NCBI GenBank assembly: GCA_963665505.1
Contig: OY762275.1
Location: 558,001 to 622,000, forward strand
DNA: 64,000 nt
Reading direction: 5' to 3'
Source of the DNA: QANA01 sp963665505
Lineage (GTDB): Bacteria > Bacillota > Clostridia > Christensenellales > Christensenellaceae
A program made the translations under genes and the position numbers. Below, one piece after another: positions 50,018-57,401 of the stretch (positions are counted from its first letter, which is position 1; each line of letters opens with the position of its first letter). The notes beneath the pieces are model-generated. The model ran no database searches. It was not told the DNA's origin and saw only the letters and a program-made list of their open reading frames with translations.

Positions 50018-50701
50018 ATGAAAAAGAGACCGGTTACGACGCTATTCCTTCTTTCCTCCGTGGATGGGAAGATCAGCACGGGCGCATCGGACGAACTGGA
50101 CGTGGATACCGATTATCCGAGAATCCGGGGAGTGCGGGAAGGGCTTTTCCAATACTACGAGATAGAAAAGACCACGGATCTGTGGTCTTTGAATTCGGGC
50201 CGGGTACAGGCAAAGCTTGGGGTCAATAAAAAAGCCATGCCGGAAAAAACGCCCGTTTCTTTTGTGGTCATAGACAACAAGAACCTGACGGAACACGGCG
50301 TCCGCTATTTTTGCTGTCTTTCCAAAGAATTTGTGCTGATCACAACAAACAAAAAGCACCCGGCCTTTTGCGTGCAGGCGGACAATCTGCATATTATTTG
50401 TCAGGATACGCTGGACCTGAGGGAAGCGCTGTCCGTATTATACGGTACCTATGGTTGCGAGAGGATAACGGTACAGACGGGCGGAACATTGAATGCAATG
50501 TTTCTGCGGGAAAAACTTCTGGATCGGGTGGATATCGTATTTGCACCCGTCCTGGTAGGCGGAAAGGAAACTGCTTCCGTGATTGACGGCGAGGCGCTCG
50601 TTACGCAGGGCCAGCTCAGCCGACTGGGCGTGCTCGAACTGGAAAAATGCGATGTGCTCGCGCATTCCTATGTCCGACTGCGGTATAAAGTGATACGCTG
50701 A
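50018..50701 (+). CDS. RibD C-terminal/dihydrofolate reductase-like protein
   Basis: A 227-residue protein of the RibD_C/DHFR fold, read from the ATG with GGGGGAG upstream. RPVTTLFLLSSVDGKIS at the N-terminus, VQTGGTLNAMFLREKLLDRVD and FAPVLVGGKET are family signatures. Stand-alone members are NADPH-linked reductases of pterin- or pyrimidine-type substrates or are uncharacterised. It overlaps the end of the convergent XRE gene by 34 bases. Confidence 0.82.
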   Translation: MKKRPVTTLFLLSSVDGKISTGASDELDVDTDYPRIRGVREGLFQYYEIEKTTDLWSLNSGRVQAKLGVNKKAMPEKTPVSFVVIDNKNLTEHGVRYFCCLSKEFVLITTNKKHPAFCVQADNLHIICQDTLDLREALSVLYGTYGCERITVQTGGTLNAMFLREKLLDRVDIVFAPVLVGGKETASVIDGEALVTQGQLSRLGVLELEKCDVLAHSYVRLRYKVIR

Positions 50702-51018
50702 TGCAGGTCGACAAACCCGCAATTGAGAGCAAAACAGATAAAACGTTTTTTGAGCAGACTGAAGAGAGCGGGCAACGTTTTATCTGCTCTTTTCCTTTTT
50801 ATATGCTTATATGGCCGGCTTTCATCGGTCAGGCCCAAAAGATAATCGATACTTGTTTTATAGAATTTTGCCAGTTTGATAAGGGCAAAACTTGGGATAT
50901 CAAGACTGCCGCTTTCATAACGTGAGTACGTCGCTTGGCTTATATTCAAAAGACTTGCCAGTTCACTTTGGTGTAAGTCGTAATCTTCTCTTAGATACCG
51001 TAGCCGTGGGTAATACAT
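50668..51018 (-). CDS. Small XRE-family transcriptional regulator
   Basis: A 116-residue protein with an N-terminal HTH (LRYLREDYDLHQSELASLL, then SQATYSRYESGSLDIPS). The ATG at 51018 has GGGGTGG upstream; an in-frame ATG lies 42 bases further out. The C-terminus is short and basic. It is encoded divergently from two small reading frames, with two palindromic operators in the shared promoter region. Its last codons run through the inverted repeat at 50735-50786. Likely an autorepressor. Confidence 0.82.
   Translation of the reverse strand: MYYPRLRYLREDYDLHQSELASLLNISQATYSRYESGSLDIPSFALIKLAKFYKTSIDYLLGLTDESRPYKHIKRKRADKTLPALFSLLKKRFICFALNCGFVDLHQRITLYRSRT
50735..50786 (+). terminator. Long inverted repeat after the RibD-like gene
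   Basis: CAGATAAAACGTT (50735-50747) and AACGTTTTATCTG (50774-50786), exact 13-bp arms, followed by CTCTTTTCCTTTTT. It probably ends the plus-strand gene and lies inside the XRE gene. Confidence 0.6.
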
Positions 51019-51044
51019 GAAACCACCCCAGAACAATCTTATCC

Positions 51045-51061
51045 TATGCAAATACTGCATA
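51045..51061. promoter_or_regulatory. XRE operator candidate, site 1
   Basis: TATGCAAATACTGCATA fits TATGC-N7-GCATA exactly, as does the second site 12 bases away. It is about 30 bases upstream of the XRE start. Confidence 0.6.
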
Positions 51062-51066
51062 TTTAC

Positions 51067-51089
51067 TTTTATGCGATTATCGCATAAAA
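51067..51089. promoter_or_regulatory. XRE operator candidate, site 2
   Basis: A 23-bp perfect palindrome, TTTTATGCGAT-T-ATCGCATAAAA. The core also fits TATGC-N7-GCATA. Two sites in the divergent promoter suit cooperative binding by an XRE dimer. Confidence 0.65.
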
Positions 51090-51124
51090 CGGAGAGAGTA
51101 TTTACAACAAGGAGGGATTAAACT

Positions 51125-51154
51125 TTGGGTATAAAAAAATGTATTGTCAGTTAA
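51125..51154 (+). CDS. Possible 9-codon leader coupled to the next small ORF
   Basis: TTG at 51125 is 8 bases after GGAGGG (51111-51116) and encodes MGIKKCIVS. Its TAA overlaps the ATG of the next reading frame (TTAATGG), so translation could be coupled. Confidence 0.3.
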   Translation: MGIKKCIVS

Positions 51155-51306
51155 TGGCTAAAGTCGTCTATGCTGTAGAATTACTCCTATCCGCACAACG
51201 GCAAGGAGAACTGCAATACATCGAATCGGATGAACAGGAGGGCTTGCAAGTGCTGCATCACAACAAAAAGGATGTGGACGGGGAACAAGGAGAAGCGTTA
51301 CACTGA
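51153..51306 (+). CDS. Small acidic protein, divergent from the XRE regulator
   Basis: A 50-residue frame starting MAKVVYAVELLLSAQRQGEL and ending in an acidic stretch. It starts at the stop of the 9-codon leader, or at an ATG 14 bases earlier in the same frame. It lies opposite a small XRE regulator and downstream of its two operators, as for a gene controlled by it. A small toxin/antitoxin-type or regulatory peptide is possible, but no family is recognised. Confidence 0.4.
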
Positions 51307-51343
51307 TGCGGAAGACTTGACATATAAAATTCAATTCGCTCCT

Positions 51344-51655
51344 TCAATGCGAGCAGATGATTTCCATCAGCCACCATCCCGACACGAAGAGGCCGAGCAG
51401 TACGGCGATCGATACGAGGAGGGAACGTTCCGATTTAAAAAAGGAGAAAATCCCCGTGACTGAAGCGGTGGCAGCAAAGCCGGCCCCGATCAACATCGGG
51501 ATCGTGAGCAGCAGGTTGTCAAAAAAACCCGCGCCGCCCCGCTGCCCAAAGACCGTCACGCATAAAAGAAAAAACCCTATACAGACCGCAAAGGCGGCGA
51601 TCAGACAGCAAGACCATACGCCCAGCCGTGTTTTGGGGAAAAACGTGATTTTCAT
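51344..51655 (-). CDS. Small hypothetical membrane protein
   Basis: A 103-residue protein with three predicted helices (SCCLIAAFAVCIGFFLLCVTV; LLLTIPMLIGAGFAATASVTG; LLVSIAVLLGLFVSGWWLM). The ATG at 51655 has GGAGGAAC upstream. It follows a small cysteine-containing protein gene by about 40 bases. No family is recognised. Confidence 0.6.
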   Translation of the reverse strand: MKITFFPKTRLGVWSCCLIAAFAVCIGFFLLCVTVFGQRGGAGFFDNLLLTIPMLIGAGFAATASVTGIFSFFKSERSLLVSIAVLLGLFVSGWWLMEIICSH

Positions 51656-51693
51656 GGTTGTTCCTCCGAAAGACCGTAGTGTAGTAGGGGGAC

Positions 51694-51945
51694 TTACTCC
51701 TCTATAACTTCTCCGTGGATATGCACTCTTTCTTCGTCCGAACATTTTGCATCAAAATAGGTTTGCCTTTCTTCTCCATGCTCTAAGGAAGCGCCGTTTA
51801 AGAGCGCATAGACGGAAGGGTAGATCGTATTCCATAGTTCGTGGCAGAGCGGCGGGCAGATATCGCCAACGATGAACACGTCGCCCTTTTTGTGATAACC
51901 GGATCGGCAGTCGGATTGTGTAATTGTCAGTTTGACTTTGGGCAT
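51694..51945 (-). CDS. TIGR04076-like small cysteine protein
   Basis: An 83-residue protein. MPKVKLTITQSDCRSGYHK, then DICPPLCHELWNTIYP and FDAKCSDEERVHIHG, follows the pattern of the TIGR04076 family found in anaerobes, where cysteines are conserved. The function of the family is unknown. The ATG at 51945 has GAGGTTG upstream; the frame is open 60 bases further out. Confidence 0.65.
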   Translation of the reverse strand: MPKVKLTITQSDCRSGYHKKGDVFIVGDICPPLCHELWNTIYPSVYALLNGASLEHGEERQTYFDAKCSDEERVHIHGEVIEE

Positions 51946-52073
51946 TTCAACCTCAGATAGAAACGATATTTTTATTATTTTATCATAAATAAGGGAAATC
52001 GGCAAAAAAGTCGGGCATGTTCCAATAGTGCGAAGTAAATAGGGAGTACGCTGACTCTTCAGGATCGTGCAGG

Positions 52074-52102
52074 TTGCTTTATCGTATTTTATATAGTACT
52101 AT
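52074..52102 (+). promoter_or_regulatory. Promoter of the attenuator-like leader
   Basis: TTGCTT (52074-52079) and TACTAT (52097-52102), 17-base spacer. Confidence 0.55.
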
Positions 52103-52138
52103 GTAGGCAAAGACAGATTTATTGAAAAGGGGAATGTT

Positions 52139-52186
52139 TTGATTCGAATAGAGAAAAAATTGCCGGTAAAAAGCAAACACGCATAG
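52139..52186 (+). CDS. 15-residue possible leader peptide
   Basis: TTG start, AAGGGGAATG just upstream; sequence MIRIEKKLPVKSKHA. It ends three bases before a terminator hairpin that precedes the next gene, as in translational or transcriptional attenuators. Confidence 0.4.
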   Translation: MIRIEKKLPVKSKHA

Positions 52187-52189
52187 AGT

Positions 52190-52213
52190 GAGCAGGCGAG
52201 AGCCTGTTCTTTT
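52190..52213 (+). terminator. Attenuator hairpin
   Basis: GAGCAGGC-GAGA-GCCTGTTC followed by TTTT. It lies between the short leader frame and the start of the unknown gene, 36 bases before the ATG. Confidence 0.6.
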
Positions 52214-52248
52214 ACTGTTTTTTATGGATTTTGGGATGGGAGGTTTTA

Positions 52249-52875
52249 ATGTTTACATTGTCGGTGTCGGATTTGGAAAAATGGCGGACAAAACAACAAA
52301 TGCGAATTTTTTATGATGAAGTACTTAATAATACAGAAGCCGACCAAACCTTGATCAAAGAAGCACGGTTGAAGAAAGACGTCTATAAAGAGCTACTTGA
52401 AGAATACCGTCCGCTTCTATTTTTTTGTGAACAGTATTACAAAGATATTGCTATTACATGCCGCTATGTGGGGAGCAAACAAACCTATGATGCGGAAATA
52501 CAGCATGACGGGCAAGTCGATAAAATAGAAATCACGATGCCCATAGATGGCAAGAGGGAAAACCAAAGGGCAAAAGAGCTAACCGAAAAACATTTTTCCA
52601 TGGAGTGTGGGGACTTAAGAGAAAAATTAGACAAAATCAAAAACCAGGTCTGCGAAATTGCACGGAAAAAAGCAAACAAAAATTATGAGGGCATGTTTTT
52701 GGTTATAGCGATTCCTGAGGAGATATTACCCATTGCACCTACTCACGTCTTGGGAGAAGAGTTTATAGAAAAAACAATGAAAGAATTGAAAAGTTTGACA
52801 TATTCTGCCCAAAAAGTATTCCTGCTCATTTTTCTCGACCAAGGGGATGGAAACGCACTTTATGCAATAAAGTAG
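52249..52875 (+). CDS. Unknown AT-rich protein behind an attenuator-like leader
   Basis: A 208-residue protein, read from the ATG with GGGAGG upstream. Its lower GC content and different codon use compared with the neighbours suggest transfer. The N-terminal half is helical and charged (DLEKWRTKQQMRIFYDEVL), the middle has YDAEIQHDGQVDKIEIT, and the end has GMFLVIAIPEEILPIAP and VFLLIFLDQGDG. No family is recognised; the beta-rich middle with alternating acidic residues is slightly like nuclease folds, but there is no clear motif. Confidence 0.65.
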   Translation: MFTLSVSDLEKWRTKQQMRIFYDEVLNNTEADQTLIKEARLKKDVYKELLEEYRPLLFFCEQYYKDIAITCRYVGSKQTYDAEIQHDGQVDKIEITMPIDGKRENQRAKELTEKHFSMECGDLREKLDKIKNQVCEIARKKANKNYEGMFLVIAIPEEILPIAPTHVLGEEFIEKTMKELKSLTYSAQKVFLLIFLDQGDGNALYAIK

Positions 52876-52918
52876 GGGGTTGGTTTCGCGATCTTGATAG
52901 TTGTTTGCACAGGGCGCA

Positions 52919-54790
52919 TCAGGTAAAATCGCTGAAACTATACGGGCCGCCTTCGGCAAATGCGACAGGCCGAGCGGTATAACTCAGTTGCGCATCTTCC
53001 GTACCGCCGTTGCGCGTGAACTGGATCACGACGCTCGCGATGCATTCGCCGTCCTGGTAGACGTAATATGCCAGCGTTGCATGGACGGGGATGTCATTGC
53101 CTTCTTCAGGAAGGGCTGCCCAATATACGGAGGCCTGCGCCGGATCGTTATGGAAGCGGACATCGCCGTACAGCGACGACGCATCGGCCTGCGCCAGACG
53201 CCCGCCGTAGGCATCTATCTCTACCTCCCAGCCCGTTTCTTTGAGCGTGACCGGTACGCCTATGCCGGTCTGCCGGTCGATGACGACTTGGGCCTGCCCC
53301 GCGTCATCGAGGAAGGTGGGCAGATACCGGAGCAAAGCGGAAGGGACCTCTCCTTCGGAAAGGACGGGCACCTTTTCTTTTTTTACACGGAGATAAAAAC
53401 GCTGCCCGATTTCCAGGATGTCGCCGGTGCTGAAATCCTGGAAGACGACGGTATCATACGCCGCTTCGGCATACGTTTCCTCGTCCGTATAGAATATATC
53501 CGGCGTGAATCCGGTGAGCGCCAGCAGCCCGACGGCTTTCTCTTCAGAAAGCCCGAGCAGGTCCGGAACGACGGCCCAATACCGCGGCGTCAGCAGGTCC
53601 TCCACCTCCGCCTGCGTATAGACCATAGAAAGGATCTGCATCTGCAGCGTTGTTACGTCCTCCCGGGATTTGATCAACGTCGGATCATAGATCTCGCTTA
53701 ATGTATAGGCCGCCGTCCTCTCGGGGGCGGGCGTGGCCGCCGGGGCGAGAATGAACTGCCCTTCGTGCATAGGCACCACTTCCAGCGAAAGGCATGCTTC
53801 CTGCATCATCAGGGCGGTTAGTGTTTCGACTTCAAAGCGGGTCTCTTCGTCAAACGCGGCCAAGTCAAAGACTACGCTTGTGTCCGGGCGCGCATCGCTT
53901 AGGTATCCGTCGGCGATAAGTTTGTTTATCCCCAAAAAGGTGGCTGTTTTAACGGAAGCGCCGGCAAAATCGAGATAGTGGGAAAGTGTCTCGCCGTTTT
54001 CCATCGTGATCAGGATATTTGCGACCGTATCCTCCGATTCTTTGAGATAGTCCAATTGTAAAACGGGTGTCAGGCTTTCGTAATCGACCGGTTTTAAAAG
54101 ACTATCCGTCGGTTCCATGCCTGATTCGGAAGGAAGCGCCGTTTCGCCCGTATCTTCCGATGCATCCAGCCCGGCAGGATCTTCTATATCATCCGGTGTG
54201 CCCAGGACTACCTGCAGCGTGGTATCATTTGTTTGTACCGTATCTACGGACAGCTCATATTGGGAAGCGGCCGTTTGAATGATCGTACGCATCATTTCGA
54301 GGGTATCGGGCTGCGCAGTGCCATCGACCGAGAGATATACGTCATCTGCCGCCGAAGCGCTGATATAGTTTTGTGCGATAAGCTGATTGACGACGATAAT
54401 CGTGGCATTTTCCAGGGAAAGGCCCGAAAAATCGATGCCTTCGATCAGCGCGGCGCCGTCCTCATTCAGGCCGAGGACATCCAGGACCAGACCGTCTTCG
54501 CCCAGTTGGAATTCGACGCTTGGGTTGATGCGGAGAACGACACGGCAGACGATGGGGTCCGGCTCGGCTGCCTGCGTTACGGCCTGCGTATCGCCTGGCT
54601 CTGCCGGGGCTGGACCAATGCAAAAGAAAGCTGCCAGTACCACGGCCCCCAAAGCCGCGGCGATACCGGCAAACAAGGCTATCTTTCGGAAGTTCTTCCT
54701 ACTGCCGCTTTTCTGCCGTTGCGGCAATGTTTCTTTCCGTGGGTCTTCCGGCTGAATATGCGCATGGGGTGTATGCAGCGTTTGGCTCAT
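52919..54790 (-). CDS. Surface protein with RsgI-like middle domains and a PASTA-like domain
   Basis: A 623-residue protein with one membrane segment at about 38-57. Outside it, an RsgI-like middle domain begins near residue 80 (CRVVLRINPSVEFQLGEDG, then VLGLNEDGAALIEG). A second related domain lies near 265-325. A PASTA-like domain (VVPDLLGLSEEKAVGLL, then ALTGFTPDIFYTDEE) spans about 415-480, followed by a C-terminal beta-rich domain. The N-terminal cytoplasmic part lacks the RsgI_N anti-sigma domain, and no sigI gene is nearby. It is therefore not a complete RsgI; a cell-wall sensor or adhesin role is possible. AGGAGGAAG precedes the ATG. Confidence 0.75.
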   Translation of the reverse strand: MSQTLHTPHAHIQPEDPRKETLPQRQKSGSRKNFRKIALFAGIAAALGAVVLAAFFCIGPAPAEPGDTQAVTQAAEPDPIVCRVVLRINPSVEFQLGEDGLVLDVLGLNEDGAALIEGIDFSGLSLENATIIVVNQLIAQNYISASAADDVYLSVDGTAQPDTLEMMRTIIQTAASQYELSVDTVQTNDTTLQVVLGTPDDIEDPAGLDASEDTGETALPSESGMEPTDSLLKPVDYESLTPVLQLDYLKESEDTVANILITMENGETLSHYLDFAGASVKTATFLGINKLIADGYLSDARPDTSVVFDLAAFDEETRFEVETLTALMMQEACLSLEVVPMHEGQFILAPAATPAPERTAAYTLSEIYDPTLIKSREDVTTLQMQILSMVYTQAEVEDLLTPRYWAVVPDLLGLSEEKAVGLLALTGFTPDIFYTDEETYAEAAYDTVVFQDFSTGDILEIGQRFYLRVKKEKVPVLSEGEVPSALLRYLPTFLDDAGQAQVVIDRQTGIGVPVTLKETGWEVEIDAYGGRLAQADASSLYGDVRFHNDPAQASVYWAALPEEGNDIPVHATLAYYVYQDGECIASVVIQFTRNGGTEDAQLSYTARPVAFAEGGPYSFSDFT

Positions 54791-55097
54791 ATCTCTTCCT
54801 CCTGCTCAGCTTTTTATAGGGTGTGTTTCTGTCGCCCGTAGCCCCGACGTCAAATGTTTTTCTTATCCGGCATTTTACCGCTTGTAATATGGATAAGAAG
54901 ATACCTCTCTATTTTATGGAAGTATCTATTTTTATTATACTAGATATATGATTTTCCGCACCGGATTTTCCGAATGTTTTTTAAATAAAACAGGGAAAAA
55001 CAGAAAATCATCATAAGGGAAAGTCCCAACGAGAAGGTGCCAAAGAAGCGAACGGGAGGGCAGATCGATTGAAGGGCAAATGGTTCGTTTTATATGC
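54791..55097. other. Intergenic region between divergent genes
   Basis: No gene. TATAAT on the minus strand at 54939-54934 may belong to the RsgI-like gene. AGATAC and GTATCT (54899-54927) form a loose inverted repeat near it. The remaining sequence shows nothing recognisable. Confidence 0.35.
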
Positions 55098-55103
55098 TAT
55101 AAT
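55098..55103 (+). promoter_or_regulatory. Extended -10 before an acetyltransferase gene
   Basis: TATGCTATAAT; transcription would begin near 55109, only about 10 bases before the chosen ATG, so the transcript has almost no leader. Confidence 0.5.
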
Positions 55104-55118
55104 ATAAGAGTGGCGAAT

Positions 55119-55670
55119 ATGGAGTTTGTGTATAAACCAAATACGGAACTTACGGCGGAAGAACAAAAAGGGATCGAGGCGATCGACAGGGCCTGTTTTG
55201 CGGACGTGCCGGAAGAAGATATCCTAAATGATTTTATCGACGTACCCGTCGGACATTTTTTTGTGTACGATCGGAGCCAGATGATCGGCAGGGTAGAACT
55301 CCATAAGCGGGCGGCAAAGTATGACGGCAGATCGTATAGGCTGGGAGGATTTTGCGGCTTGGCGGTGTTGCCCGGATATAGAAACCATGGATATGGGAGC
55401 AGGCTTATTGCGTTGGCGGTCGAGAAATTGAAGGAATTTGATTGTGCCCTTGCCTGTCTGTGTGTGGACAGGACGCAGGATGCGTATAAACTGTATCTGA
55501 AATATGGGTTTTTGTTTCTTGACAGAGCGGCCCATTTTATCGATAAAGAAAACAGGGAGAAGACCGACGATTCGGTGATGCTTTTGGGGATCTGTGATAA
55601 AAAGCTGGCAGACTATATTTTACATACCGATTTTGTGTTCCATTATGGAGACGAAAAAGGATATTGGTAA
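55119..55670 (+). CDS. GNAT-family N-acetyltransferase
   Basis: A 183-residue acetyltransferase. The acetyl-CoA loop is LAVLPGYRNHGYGSRLIALAV (V-x-P-x-x-R/Q-x-x-G-x-G/A pattern). The ATG at 55119 is chosen because the -10 box lies upstream and a longer frame would need an RNA start before it. C-terminal parts follow the usual strand-helix pattern with LYLKYGFLF. The substrate is unknown. Confidence 0.8.
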   Translation: MEFVYKPNTELTAEEQKGIEAIDRACFADVPEEDILNDFIDVPVGHFFVYDRSQMIGRVELHKRAAKYDGRSYRLGGFCGLAVLPGYRNHGYGSRLIALAVEKLKEFDCALACLCVDRTQDAYKLYLKYGFLFLDRAAHFIDKENREKTDDSVMLLGICDKKLADYILHTDFVFHYGDEKGYW

Positions 55671-55740
55671 CAAAACGGGGCCGGTATAAAAAACCGGGGA
55701 TAGAATTTTTTGCCGTAAAAAAGAGGAGAAAAATCCAGGT

Positions 55741-56208
55741 ATGATCACACCTATGACGCGGGCGTATGCCGTTGCAATCTGTGGCTGGGAATATGAAGCG
55801 CCCTATGCGGTGTATAATTTACACCAAAACGAAGATACGCTTGAGGAGCTGACAAACGGTGATTACTATGCCTGTCTGGACCCAAACGATATCCTTCTCG
55901 GTTTTTTTTGCTTCGGAAAATCGGCGCGCATCTCTACTGCTGAACCGGATGCGTACAAACCGGGAATGCTTGATATCGGGCTGGGCATGAAGCCTTCTTT
56001 GTGCGGGAAGGGAAAGGGGTATGCTTTTATGACGGCGGGACTGGATTTTGCAAAAAACAAATTCAGCCCCACGTGCTTCCGATTGACGGTGGCGGTATTC
56101 AACAAGCGTGCGATCCGCTTATATGAACGGGCCGGTTTCCGGGTTTCCTCGAAAGTTACGCACAAAGCAAGCAAAAGGCCTTTCCAGATCATGACGCGTG
56201 CGACATAA
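55741..56208 (+). CDS. GNAT-family N-acetyltransferase
   Basis: A 155-residue acetyltransferase. The CoA-binding motif is in GLGMKPSLCGKGKGYAFM, and FNKRAIRLYERAGFR is the typical C-terminal segment of ribosomal-protein acetylating or related GNATs. It follows the previous GNAT gene by 70 bases. The substrate is unknown; these two genes may be drug-modifying or metabolic. Confidence 0.8.
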   Translation: MITPMTRAYAVAICGWEYEAPYAVYNLHQNEDTLEELTNGDYYACLDPNDILLGFFCFGKSARISTAEPDAYKPGMLDIGLGMKPSLCGKGKGYAFMTAGLDFAKNKFSPTCFRLTVAVFNKRAIRLYERAGFRVSSKVTHKASKRPFQIMTRAT

Positions 56209-56321
56209 GACCAGGGTGCCAACGCGGCCACAGGATGATCCCGGACGGATACGGATCCGCCGGGGACACATATATTTTTAATAAGAAAAGCGTTTTACCA
56301 TTTTACCATATATAATTCAGT

Positions 56322-56648
56322 ATGGACACAATGACTGAGGAAAAAAGGAAATTTTTAAGGAACCGGAAAAACTCTGGAACGAGCCCTATATTTTGGTGCT
56401 ATCGCCGGGGTTTTTACCGGAACTGCCTCTTGGACGGTCACGCCGCTCATTTCAAAATATGCGGTCGGTTTAGGGATGCCCCTTCCCTTACCGTTGCCGC
56501 CACGATTTCTTCGCTGCTGCCGGCCGCAGCACTGGTCTGCCGTCCTTTTTCGAGGAGGCTGCCGGATAAAAAAGGATGCGCATTTCTTTTATATCCGGCT
56601 TTTTTCATTGCCGCCGTGGGTATGGTTTTCGGGGGAGCGGTTTCTTAA
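56322..56648 (+). pseudogene. Remnant of an MFS transporter
   Basis: Parts of one membrane protein appear in different frames. The first frame gives a charged start, a second gives GAIAGVFTGTASWTVTPLIS and KYAVGLGM, and the third returns to LTVAATISSLLPAAALVCRP and LYPAFFIAAVGMVFGGAV. These resemble the first helices of a major facilitator transporter of about 400 residues, of which only about 90 remain. At least two frameshifts and loss of the rest make it non-functional. Confidence 0.7.
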
Positions 56649-56747
56649 ATTTGGCAGGCATTTGCTTGAGACAAATAGCCCCCGGTTATTTTTTTGAAAA
56701 TCGCCGGATTGTTCTGTACAGTTAATTAAAAGCCGTATCCCCTGTGG

Positions 56748-57332
56748 TTATTGGATGATCTGCGTTGTGTTCGGTTTGCGCGCCGGCGGTGCGGCATTTT
56801 TTTCGATATAGCCGACGGCGGCAGCCGCGCATATTGTATGTTCTTTGGGGATACCCAGTTCAAAAAGAAAGTTCCGCAGAGCCGGGTCATTCCGCAACCA
56901 ATGCAACTGATTGAGATAGCAGCTGCCCAACCCCAGGGAACACGCCGCCAGAAAAATGTTTTCCAGAGCCAACGCACAGTCGGCCATCGCATTCTCATAG
57001 CCGGGCTTGTTGGAGGCGATGATGACGGTGGGCGCGCGATAGTAAAAATTGTAACTTTCTTTTTGTGAAGTGGATTTTGCGCTGTGTTTAGCAGGGTAAT
57101 CGTCGTCCGGTACCCAATGCTGAAAACCGTTACGCACAAGCGCATTGATTTTTAACAGGAATTCCTTGTTTTGTATGGCGGTAAACAGCCAGCTCTGATT
57201 GTTCCCTCCGCTCGGGGCCCAAATAGCGGCATCCAACAATACCGCAAGCTTCTCCTGCTCCACTTGGCGCTCTGTAAATCCGCGAATGCTTCTGCGCGCA
57301 TGGATAGTATCCAATACTTCCTTATAAACCAT
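56748..57332 (-). CDS. Nitroreductase-family protein
   Basis: A 194-residue FMN-dependent nitroreductase. HARRSIRGFTERQVEQEKL and AAIWAPSGGNNQSWLFTAI form the FMN-binding region, and GLGSCYLNQLHWL and GIPKEHTICAAAAVGYIEK the later part. GGAGAAG lies before the ATG. It reduces nitro or quinone compounds with NAD(P)H; substrate unknown. The MATE gene is next to it on the same strand. Confidence 0.88.
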   Translation of the reverse strand: MVYKEVLDTIHARRSIRGFTERQVEQEKLAVLLDAAIWAPSGGNNQSWLFTAIQNKEFLLKINALVRNGFQHWVPDDDYPAKHSAKSTSQKESYNFYYRAPTVIIASNKPGYENAMADCALALENIFLAACSLGLGSCYLNQLHWLRNDPALRNFLFELGIPKEHTICAAAAVGYIEKNAAPPARKPNTTQIIQ

Positions 57333-57401
57333 AGAGGCTTCTCCTGTTCTGCGCGATACGGATACCGTGCGGGAAATATTTGTATTCCGTTTAGATGAAT
57401 A

